From positions 748,880 through 790,263 of the forward strand of contig NW_014577062.1 of NCBI RefSeq assembly GCF_000485595.1: a stretch of 41,384 bases of DNA, given 5' to 3'. The stretch comes from Priapulus caudatus (taxonomy: Eukaryota > Priapulida > Priapulimorpha > Priapulimorphida > Priapulidae). Both the position numbers and the translations under genes were made by a program. A model generated the notes under the pieces. That model had not been told where the DNA came from, searched no databases, and worked only from the letters and a program-made list of their open reading frames with translations. Positions 12,362-24,600 of this stretch are shown here, piece after piece (positions within the stretch are counted from its first letter, which is position 1; every line of letters begins with the position of its first letter).

Positions 12362-15300
12362 CACACGCACACACACACGCACACACACACACACACGATG
12401 TACAATCACGTCGCGCACAAGCACACTTCGTTTCGCACAGCTCAAAAACTTCAGTGTAGACTCGTACACCCCAGACCAAAATCGATAATATTTTCAGAAG
12501 ACAGTTTACCGCTGAGTCTTACATGCGGCGCTACCGGCTTGTGCACTGCAGCTGTATTACTAACTAACCAATCGGCTAGGCTTGTATATTTGCAAGTGTC
12601 CTTCCTAAACAGCTACCTATATTCTCCTGCGTAGTAGTCCTGTCACTCCGCACGACCAGTCTCCTCGCTGTGTACCTCACGTCCCTTGCTGCCGTACCTC
12701 GTGAACCACATGGCACTAACACCATGAGGTAGCTCACTCCACAAGTCACCCCCACCCCTAGATCTAGAACTATAGCCCTTCGCTCTGCCACAGCCGAAGC
12801 CTGGGGTTCTAGAGCTACCCCACCCCGTACCCTACAATCCTTCACGGCTCCACACTGCCCACCTCACGACCCAGCCATCACCGACCTCCTACTGTACCTC
12901 ACAACCAGTCAGTCACATTCGTTCCGAAATAGATATTCTCACAATTCAGCCACCACATAGACTAAGACACAAGCACCAATAGGAAATGGCAAAAAAGAGT
13001 CATGCCCCGCCAACGCATCATCCCGCCAACGCATGTCCATTAATTTAAATGTCTAGATATTTATCATATTATTCGGCAACTTTATTTGACTAGTGTGAAG
13101 TCTGTATCAGTGAATAATTTATAAGGCCGTGCCTACGTGTATTTCACAATCTTCTCCGAACCAACTAGTCTGAATACATGTGCACCACATGTGCCTCTTT
13201 TTTGGCTAGTGTTCATCAAGACATGTCACTGTAACTTGTAAGTGTAAACATGAGCAGAATTTCGTACTGTACGTAGGAACATTTTAATTCAGCAGCTCTT
13301 TTTACAGGAAAGTCTCGATAGTCGATACATAAATGGTTTATGCCTGCGCAGAGAGAAATGACACGTGTCCGCTAGATTATCAAATGTATACTGCAATGGT
13401 TAATACGATTCCTCGTTCCCCATCTTCCCTACTTTTCCCCTCCCTCCCCCTGCTCTGTCTCACTGACTCACTCTCACCCCTCTCACTACCCCCTTCAGGA
13501 TGCTGCTTGGCAGTGCCACTGACCGGTGTGCAGGGATCAGTGCACGATTGATCGATAAAGCTCCTCGCTCACTGCTCAGCAGTGTTACTCCAGACAGCCA
13601 CACAGCTCACACAGCCCAGCCCTCCCTACACTAGCGGCTAGCCCAGACAACAGCAACAACCAGGCTTACAGACTCACTGCATGGCAAAGGCATCATTGAT
13701 TTTGCAGTGGTATAGACTTTTTGGGACCATATCGAAACTGCAAGATCAAATGAAACGCACTTCTGTAAGAATTTCAAATTGTCAGAAAACATTGTTGCTC
13801 TAACACACTGCAGTTGTGGAGGAGGACCCCAGCCGTAGTTCCTAGTATGCAGATCTACGCTTCTTACTTTGCAGTCACTGTCCTGGTGCGAGATTTAGTC
13901 TCCACAAGCACCCAGTTGTGCAAACAAGATTAGATGACACTAATGTCGTAAATTTACATTTAAAAACAGCAGACACGTGCCCGTGTGCATCGCTGCCACG
14001 TGCACAGGTGAGATCAAGGTGGCATGCCACAGCATGTAGCTGCAGTGTTACAACGGGCCCACACCTGTCCAAAAAGAGAGCACAAAGGCACGCCATTTAC
14101 GAACTGTATAAGTCGCCTTTGGGCAGAGCGAGGGAAGGCTACCAGACCCTTGGGACATGGGCCACCTGTTACCTATGCGAGTGCATACACCGGAGGGGGG
14201 GGGGGTACAGTAGTGCACGTCTGTGATAACGAACCTTGTAAACTGGCAGTGCATGAAGTTTGTGCTACATACAAGAGGATGAGTGCCAGTTCACAGATCT
14301 GTGTCTATAGTGATCCACCACCCCCTCACACACAAATGAGCGTGCACGCACCTCTTTTGCCCTGCGAGGGGACAACCATTATAGACGATCAACCATTTTT
14401 CTTATATATTTTCAAATCTGACATTTGTAATGCACACTCACTACATTCACCAGCAGTCTTGTTGCCTGGCAATTCAGTCAGTGCCGCGCAAGGTCGCACA
14501 TCGATAAGCACGCGACCCATCTGTGACCCCACACGAACAAAAGGACACCGGCACACGCGTGCCACCTGTCTACGGGCAGGCCAACACTGCCTGCCTCCTC
14601 CCTGTACAACGTCTCATCCAACTGCGCCAAGGGTGAACAGAGTGACCGAAACACGGCCGCCTCCGTGGCAGACAGCCAGCGACGTTCCCTTTTCAAAACG
14701 CGCTCCCGCCATAAACAGCGTCTTGTTCGCCACGAGGGCTGGTCACGTGTGGCGGGCGAACACCAATGCTGAGACGGATACGACGGCCACGGGAGCCTGG
14801 CTGGCTGGCCGGCGCGCGCGCGGTGTCGCCACCGGCACCGTCCCAGATCAATGACACTTTGAACGTTTTAATACTAAAATTATGATTAATAAGCACTAAA
14901 TGTATATTAACGTTTCTCTACTCTCTTTCGCCTATTATTAGTAATAACTTTCTGTAAATGACGTTCGAAGTGCACAACCAACAAAATTTTAGCGCAGGTG
15001 GGAATGTGTGACCGCAAAATTCGCAAAGACGCTCGCTTTTTCCCATTAACATTTTGGCAGAGATTCCTCTAGGTGAAGTGGGTAGTGCCAGTTGGCAAAG
15101 CTGTAATTCGAACAAGTGAACATTTATACCCCCCAGTCAGACTGGACGGCGACCATCTGCGACCGTACGGCGACCTGAAAATATACAAGGTCGCCGGCAA
15201 ACGTGAACACAACGCGAGAAAAAGTCCAAACAAATTACAAACTTGAAAAAAAAACGCGCTCTTACCGCGACCTGTGCGATCATACTGCGTTCTCGTGGCG

Positions 15301-18300
15301 CGCCCGCCACGATCTCTCCGCGCTTATGGCGTTTCTATTGAGATCTATGGGCTTGGCAACAGCGATCACCGGCGTTCACGCGGCGCTCTCACCACGCTCA
15401 TGGGGTTCTTACCACGCGTCTTCTACGTGTATCGCGAATGCACGGCGACCTCACAGCGTTTCTACCACGTTCTCACGGTGACTATATAAGCTGGTCAGAT
15501 TTTCGGAAATTTCAACTGTATAGTTGTGCGTTTGCCGAGTAGAAACACGATGCCGAAAAAACAAGCTACCAGAGGCCGAGGCCGTTGCCGTGGCCGAGAC
15601 AGATCGGCATGAAACAGATTGGCAGATCGGATGAGACAGATCCATGAAGTCGCCGTTGCAAATGTTACCATTTTCGCAGCGTCTTTGCCACGCGTGTACT
15701 GCGCGTGTACTACGTTTATGGAGATGTTACAACGCTTGTCTCCCGACCTTCGAAACCCCACCGCGTTCTCACCGCGTTCCAGGTCAGATCGCCGAACCTT
15801 GGCGTTTGGTTTGAACATGCTAAAAACAAACGCCGTGACTCGGCGATCATTGGCGACCAAGGCGACCACAGCACGATGTCTGGCGTTTCCACCACGCTTA
15901 TACCATGCTTATGGCGACCTTGACGCGCTCTGGGCCCATTTTCCGTCGCCGTAGCAGCGCAGTAATGACGCCACCCCGGACTGACGGGGGTGTTAGCTAC
16001 GCATAGATACCAAAATGGAGGTGGTTGGTTGTGTATTTATGCTGTGATTCTGTGAAACAAAGCGAGCGTCGACAAGTAGCGCGAGAGTAGAGAAACATTA
16101 AGACTTTGGTAGTAAATACATTGTGTGTATATTTAGAATAATTTTTTTATTAAAACGTGTGTGTACCAGATCGTTAAACATGACCACGTTCTTCAACGAC
16201 AGTTGAACACTTCTCGCAAGTATGAATTACGCTGCTGGCCCAGAAAGCCTTGGAAGCCAAAGTTTATTCGTACAAAGTTATCGATAACATATCAATCTAT
16301 TATCTATATGAAAGTGAACAATGGACAGAGCTCTGCTCTAACTGTATTCCACATTGGAATTAGACTACGCTTGTACAAATGGCGTGATGCGAGTGGCAAT
16401 GTAGCATTAGCTTAATTTTAATAATTGATGTCTTAGCTATTGTGCGTGGTACACCGTTAAAACAGGATGCTTGCAATTTTCTATCTTTATAGTGACAAAT
16501 AACTGCACACTGATATAGCAGGAACCCAGATAAGAAAGTAATTCACTACACAACGTAGAGTGAAATCGGTAGAGTAAACCAGGCAAGATACTAATACCGC
16601 TGTACATGCAAACAGGGGTCGCCAGTAGCTTTTATTTTTACAGGACATTTTGTCCTGTAAAGTTGTATTTGCACAAGACCAGAAGACTTTTCATCAGACC
16701 GAAAATATTTCGAGCACGTGAAACATGTACCTTATATACATGTATGTATGATTTATTTGAGTATATTATGATGTTGCCATATTTTAGTAGCTATAAATAG
16801 AATAATTAGGTTGTTGAAGCTGGTTTGTGTTATTCTGGGCTCTTTGGTCGATTTTTGGCATACACTTTACAATAATGACATATCCCACTATAACATAAAA
16901 GACCATTTTACAGATATCACACCCACCTTTTTAATTTTTAACGTGATTCACAAGAGCTTTATTCTATTGACGCACTTCTGAATCAGAGTCATCCTGAGAG
17001 TCACACTCATCAGAGTAAGTGTGCATCGGAAAAAACAACAAATTTCATTCGGTGAAATCGAGTCGTGCTGCACGATGCATAGTGAGACGTATTCAGCCTC
17101 CATGACACGGAATTTACCGATGTCAATTTGTTAGGTATTGAACTATTACAACAGACATGCCCTCATTTACTACAAAACATATTCAATAACATGCCACTTT
17201 ATGAACTTGAAAATGTACTCAGCCTAACCTATTAGTGTAGTACTTTCTAAGTACGATACTAGCGCCGAACACAGTCCGGTAAAACTGAAAATTTCATTGG
17301 ACCTGCCTATAATTTACCGGCAATGTTCGGTAGTCCGATGGTATCGGCGAATGCTGCATGCGACTCAAACCGGGCCATTTCTCGCACAGACTGCAAAGGA
17401 TACAAGGTGGCGCCCGGGTAGGGGAAGCCATACATCTTAGGATCGGGTGTGGGTGCGAAACGGATGTAGCGGTTGGGAGCGCCCGCGTCGCGGGGCGTGA
17501 ACACTGACGGCTTCTGCATCATGCTCAGTGCTCGGCGTCAAGCTGTCGACAGTCGCTAGTCACAGACGTCGGTTTGCGAGCAGACGTGATAGAAGACATT
17601 ACGGACAAGTCGTCGTGCTCGCTCACGCAGCATTGATAGGGGTTTGCTGACGCGCACAGTCAGCGCACGATCTGCTACAGCGTGCATATATGCACTGCCA
17701 CTGCTATCAAGTTCGTCGTCATCAGGAGGTAACGGATACCACAGATCACAAAAAACGCCGTGTATATACAAGTTACAATGGTAGAAAACACGAGTGATCA
17801 GTGCAGAAACAAACCACACACATGTAGCTGGGTGTTGCTGTTCCTAGCAAAGAACCCGGCAGTGCCCTAACAGTGCAAATCAATAATAGCAATGAATGAG
17901 AAACTAGAAAACACAGTACAGGCAGCAACGAATAGCACTTTCATTGCAACGGTAGATGTCTATGTTGAGCACAAGATTACAAGACTGCAGCAAAATAATT
18001 GAGATCAGACATCAAAATGCTGATCAGCACGAACGTGTTCTTTACACAGTAAATTTCACTTACAATGACTGCTACCAAATGGCTCTGAGCATGCTCAGTA
18101 ACCCCGTGTGAGTCACACAGCAAGCAAGTGCTGCCACCTTGTAGCCAAACTATCACGTAAAATGTACACGACTGCAGCCCCTGCATAAATGGCATTTATA
18201 TTTCATGGACAGAATGTATCCATGGAAATACGGAGATTACGTGATTTCATCACAGTTAGAAAGGCAACCTGTATGTGACCTCACAGTAGACAGTGAGGCT

Positions 18301-18607
18301 CACGGTACCAATAAGTCAAAACAGCCACGAACTATTACCTCTTACGAACCTTATTTAATCAAAGCTGAGGGGTCACAGAGAGTTCGATTTCACACCATGC
18401 CTTTCACCCACGTTACTCCAGTCAACAAAACCATTCAAATTTGCCTGCGTTTTCCTTAGGTTTGTTAGTTTGCGAAAAAGTAACAGGTAACATTGTTTAA
18501 ACCGTATTCAGAACTCACCCAGTTATATATTTAATAGCAAATATTATGCATAATTTCGCTATTTAATGAAAACACACTAAAACGAAGTCTTTCCTATAAT
18601 GGCTATA

Positions 18608-18648
<41 letters not shown>

Positions 18649-21600
18649 ACACTTTTTCAGTGCGAAATTGTTGCCTACGTGGTGGGAAATTCGTGGCTGG
18701 AGTACTAATATAAATAGGAAGAACTTCACATATACTGCTAGAATATCCATTACAGACAATTCGCCCACTGTATGACGGACGATTTAGCAAGCCCTAATCA
18801 GATGCCTCCCACACAATTTACATACAACCACCCGCAACCACACAGGCAAGCACTCAAAAGCCTATCCCTTCTTTTAAGTATAGCTCTATAACTATACACT
18901 CAGCATGACCTTTGCACTTCATATTATTGATACGTGAAATGGAATGCAGGCAACTTGCACCATGTCATCCAGATGAGACGGGATACTAGAGAAGCGTTGC
19001 CGAAAGCGAGATGTTGATCCGAAGCGCTGAAGCGCAGATCTTTCGCGCAGTTCCGCGCAAGCGCACGCGACCGCGGGAACGTCCTAACGACAGTATGCAG
19101 CGGCTGGCAGCTATGGATCGTGCGCCGATGAATGGCGGCGGGCCGCACGGATCCATAGCTGCCAGCGAACAGTCCGCAATTTAGTTTGGGGGACACAGAG
19201 GTGTAGATCATTTGGGACTGTGAACAGTGTTCACTTGTATAAAAAGTGTAACCGAGTAATTGTTCGTTAACCGAGCTGTGTCACCGCGAAATCACAGAAA
19301 GACTGTCGAAATTCTGACATTCGCGACACCTTGGCCCAGTAATGGAAACGGCTGTCAGAATCAGGAAAAACACTTACGGCGCTCTTCGCGCCCCCAACGT
19401 CACAACGTTTTTTGCAACGTTCAATGGGCGAGGCTCGTACGAGAGTTTTGGATAAGCAGTGCGCGCGCCTGCCGCCCGCCTATACGCCATAGACTGGCAC
19501 TCTCTCGCACTCTCGGCTTAAGCTGCACCCTCTCGGCTTCGCTTAGTCACTCAATGGCTAATCGAAGCTTGGAGAGCGACGTCCTTAGTCTATATAAGTC
19601 CTTTGCACCTCGGCAACCTTCTTTGAAAAGAGAGTAAGGACCTATACTAGAAACATTAACCAATTTCCGTAGTAAAGTAGATTTCGTATTTAGTTAAGCC
19701 ATTATATTTTATTGCAAAACGGTCCGAAAGTGCTCGTGCCGGCGCGCGCCGCGTCCGCATGTAGACTGGGTATTACATTCACAACCTACGGCTTACGGCC
19801 TACCGAATACTTGTATTTACTACAAGCTACATGCTTACACTAATTACTACTAAGTATACTACTATAGTACTTAGTAGTATGTAGTACTACTAAGTTACCA
19901 CGCAGCACTAGTACTACTACTAGTACTAGTAAACTACCGAGGACGCAGGCAGAGCTCATGATATTATAATAGTAATAGTAATAATGACTATAACTCTGTT
20001 ACATAGTAATTAACTTAGCCTAATAAGTGTAACGAACCCTAACCATAAGGCTATAACCCTAACCTATTATATTGATTATAATATTATATTTATATGATGT
20101 AAATGACATTAGGTTTTTATTGGCGCATGCCCATACCATTGGAGGCCATATAAATATCGGGAGGCCATGTTCTCTATCCTTGAACCACTAGTACTACTAG
20201 ACTACTTATCGACTAGCAAGAAACGCCTCTTTGCTAGCGGTTATGAATACCGCCTAGGCTATACTAGACAGCAGGCGACTTCTCAGCGTTTCAATAAATA
20301 TAATGGTAAAACTAATACGAAATCTATTTACTACGAAATTGTTAATGTTTCTAGTATACGCCTTACTCTACATAAATGTGCTATAAAATAATGTTAATAT
20401 AATACAACTTGTCAGTAGGATTTAGTACTACAGTACCGAGCAATAGTCTTAATTTGATCTTCAAAAGCCCTAAATAAACTTCATTGCTTTTCAACAACCG
20501 TTAATACCGAATGCAACACATAGCCGCACGGCAAAATTGTGGCATGGCACAAGATACAGGACAGTAGATAGTCCGAGCTCCACAAACATAAAGTGCACGT
20601 CAGGCCTCTGTGTCCAATTGCTGGTCACCAGATTAAATATTCGGCAGACTAAGAACTAAAAGATGGCTACGATAATTAAAACCAAGTAGACTGGTACGAT
20701 ACGGCTTCACTCAGCAACTATCGTTGGCTATACTGAAGTGAGTTACGGCGTAGCGTGTTGGAACGACGCGCGCAGTCTAGGTCATCCACCGAAGCGTTTT
20801 TAAAAAACTTGGAAATGGTACGTAAGATGGACTCGTGGCGCCATCTATGGTCCGCGATAACTTCGCAAATTAATGTCAGGGCATGATCCAGCGAAAGGAA
20901 AAATTATTTTTCTAGACTTTTCGACCGCGCGCCAACAAAGCAAGCGCTAGCATTTCGAGCATTTGGAAGTATTCTCGGCCCTAACGTGCATAGTCCAAGA
21001 GACTTGCGAAGCGCCAGAACTGGCTGAATTGACCGATCAGGCGAGGCCGATCTGATCAGAACCCTTAAGTCATAATTGACAGGAGCGCAAGCGATTTCGT
21101 TCTAAAGGCGCCACAGGTGGGCGCGACGCGCTTCGCGCGGATATCCGCTGTAAAAAAAAAAAAGCAGACGTCTACCACCCTTATACACGACTAGAAACAG
21201 TATCATTCTGCAAATGGATTTACACCGAAATGATCACCACACTTGTCTAAGAAGCAGAAAAGCAAAAAATGCTTTATTTAAATATATGATGGCATGATAT
21301 GGGCACTTTCAAATTACTCACTTTACTCAGAAGCCTACATTTATAGAGTGTGATAGACATTAATATTCCACATGGAATCAAAATATGATGTATATAAAAT
21401 TACAACTCAAACTACATTCAAGAAACAACGTTTAAACTCCTCTTTACATGTGTAAGCAGAACGTGACTGAACAGACTCTTCTACAATGTTTCGAAATAAA
21501 CTATTATGTTCCAACATCCAACAGTACATGAGCCACAGAGAAATCAAGACTCATGGACTGGGAACAGCCATCCCTTCACAGAACAGCAGTTGTACTGGGC

Positions 21601-24600
21601 GAGTTCCTTACTACAATACAGATGCACATCATCAAGAGCATATAAAGAAGGAGAGCGTACAACGATAAAATGCTAAAACCATGTTGCAGTATTAGTCGAA
21701 TTAATAAACTTTCCCCGTGTTATTTTGACGATGATTCTTTGCAGTATTATTGATCAGCTGTCCTACCTTGTTCATATAAAACAAACTGCTTGTCCCTACG
21801 ATGCTCCTACGCTGAGATAATGAGCGGTGAAAATCTGGTTTTTTCGCCAAAATCCGAATAAGATGACTAGGCACTACGACCCTCTTTCATGTGGGCAAAG
21901 TGAAATAAGTCACAAAGACAACGGTTTCTTACACAACTCATCTACCCGAGATGTGCAAGTATCTCAAATTTGGTTAGCCTAGGGGGCGGAAGAGGAAAAC
22001 TAAGTCCACGGTCAAGGTCAAACTAGGTCAGTGGTAAAAGCACACTATAAAAAGAATAATACTGTGCTACACGGTAACAGTACATAATGGAAATGTATGC
22101 AAAGTATAGTAATTATATTAGCACACAGAGAAACAGGGATAATAAAGCTGTTGAGGTGTTACAACATACAAGGTTTACTTCAGAATCTCAAGGTATACAG
22201 GGTCATGGTCACTGTAGTATGTGGAGAGGACTCCAGATCGTACACTGCACGGCAGTTCTTTAGGTGTTGATTAGGGTTAAACTAAAAGTCGGAGAGATTA
22301 TCTTCAAGTCGAAAGTAAAGGTTAAAGACAGGTGCCAATGCGCACTTTCTCTCTCAGACGTGTAAGTATACTAAGTCTGGTTGCGCTAGGTCAATTAGGG
22401 GCCGAGTTACAGAGCGGAAGGAAAATATGATCAATTTTAAGGTGAAGGTCAAATAAAGGTCGCAGTGACCTGGTTTTGGTACGCAACACACCTTCCCAAA
22501 ATGTGCAAGTATGTACCAAGTTTGGTAGCGCTAGGTCAATTAAGGATAGAGCTATAGAGCGGAAGGGAAAGTGTCTGCGGTTGCGGTGGCGGTGGTGGTG
22601 GCGAGCGGCGGCTGGACAGACATGAAACCATAGTTCGTCGCGGGGGATACAATAATATATAAGTCAATTAAACACAGCAGGGGTCACACAAACGCAGCCA
22701 AACATAGGCTTGGTGGATTAGTTCATGAATGGGGACCGGGAGGGGGGGGAAGGTAATGCAAGGTTACCGTATTTATTCATGTATAAGTCGCACTTTTTTG
22801 TACACTTTGAACAGTAAAAAATATCAGGAGTGTGAATTATACACATGGCTAAGAAATCTTGTGCAAGAAATGTCATCGTTCTCGCAACCAGCCGCTATTA
22901 TGAATGCCGAACCACGTGAGCACATATTACATATGGATGCAGCCATCTTGAATAAATTACTGTACTTTTCAATGTATACATAGTCACAGATTATGTATGT
23001 AGGGGCATACTTTATAAGCTGTATATTTCGCGGGGGTTTAATTTTCGCGAATTTTGCGAACGCGTCCCCGACCGCGAAAATAACAACATACCGTTCTTTA
23101 CTGATTCGGAATTCACCGACCACAAAATTAACCGCTCGCAAAATTGTCCGTCAAGTCTGAATTCGCGAGTATTCCATAATCATGTTCGGAATTTATTTTG
23201 TTAACAAATGTGTTCAACATGGCGACCCGTTTAATTGTCCAACTTCAGTAATAATAGTCGACATGTAACGTAATTTGAAAAGCTCCCTGGCCCTTGTAGT
23301 CTCATCTTCCATGTAAATGTTTACCATTAAATGTTTGCTACCAACTTTTCAAGGCAAAATATCGGGTGCGACTTATACATGACTGCAACTTAAAGTCATA
23401 CACGAGTAAATATTATGGTAATCCAAATTGCAAATTTTGAATTCATTTACAAAAAATAAATTGATACACACATCAGCTTCAATAGCACTCACTTCATAAG
23501 AATAAATTCTGCCAACGTTTGCTAAATTTTGCACAGCACCAATGGGGAATGCCTAATGCAAGCTTCTATCTGTTTACATGTTGCTGCTGAAAGATATTGA
23601 AGCCAATGCCAGCATATGGACAGGTCCAGGGTTTCTTATAGATGCACAGATGCACAGTGGCGCACCGCCGTTGTCAAATTTAACATTGCCGCTGTGAAAA
23701 TGTAGTAAAATGCTGTCCAAGACATTTAATTTTTTAACATTTTGCTGGGAGAGAACCCCCCCCCCCATCCAAAACAGCGCTACTCGACACATTTTATTGG
23801 CCGATTAAAACAAAACGTTTCGCAAAAAAAAAAATGTGAATTGGGAATTAAATACTGGTCAGTTGAATTTTGTTATTCACCATGTAATTCAAAACAGAAC
23901 ATACACACACCTTTACTCATAATTAGCATGATAAATTTGAGAAGATAAGATTAACTCATTGTCTAACGATGTTCCAAAAATCTCTGACATTGTGTACAAC
24001 CTCGTGAAATTAAATAATTGCAGTAAACAATTTCAAGCGAGTTCTGCTTCTCCAAAGTAGTTAGGAAGCACAAGGAAAGCATGCTCACCTTCATTTTCAA
24101 TGCGTGCGCATGTACACGTGCGTGTGTGTGTGCATGTGCACGTACACAGAATACACGTACAGGGTTCTGCCCAGGATTTTTTAGTGCCGGGCGCATCCAG
24201 TTGCGACGAAGTCGGAAGAAGCAAGCGCGGTAGGCGCGAAGCCAATCTAGGGAGGTCCGGGGCATGCCCCACCGGAACATTTCCCATTTTGGATAGTCTG
24301 AAACTCAATTTCCTGCATTCTGAGCAATAAAAAGCCCATATACAGACTTTTTTTTCTTCTTTTTTTTTATATCAAAAATTAGTGCCGGGCGGAGATATAT
24401 AGTGTCGGGCAACAACCGCGAGTGCCGGGCACACCCGCCCACCGCCACCCACCGTGGGCAGAACCCTGCACGTACATATACGTACTGAACACACCGCACT
24501 CAAGATTTCATTGATTTTTGTCACAAATGACCCGGTGACCTGTGACGTCACACAACCCCTTGGCTAACTACGAACTGGCTTATTCAACGAAATCGATTGA

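Larger units (their letters stand above)
16166..18603. other. Intron 1 sequence around the 17.5 kb candidate exon
   Basis: Outside the candidate exon and its CpG-rich flank I see only AT-rich unique sequence; the plus-strand frame at 18205-18459 has no recognisable pattern. Confidence 0.45.

Noticed and set aside
12066-12634. Cys/Val/Arg-rich and Thr/His/Ala-rich frames
   Set aside because: Generated by the ACGC/CA microsatellite at 12251-12396.
20035-20075. Telomere-like CCCTAACC words
   Set aside because: Only two isolated occurrences within low-complexity sequence; not an array.
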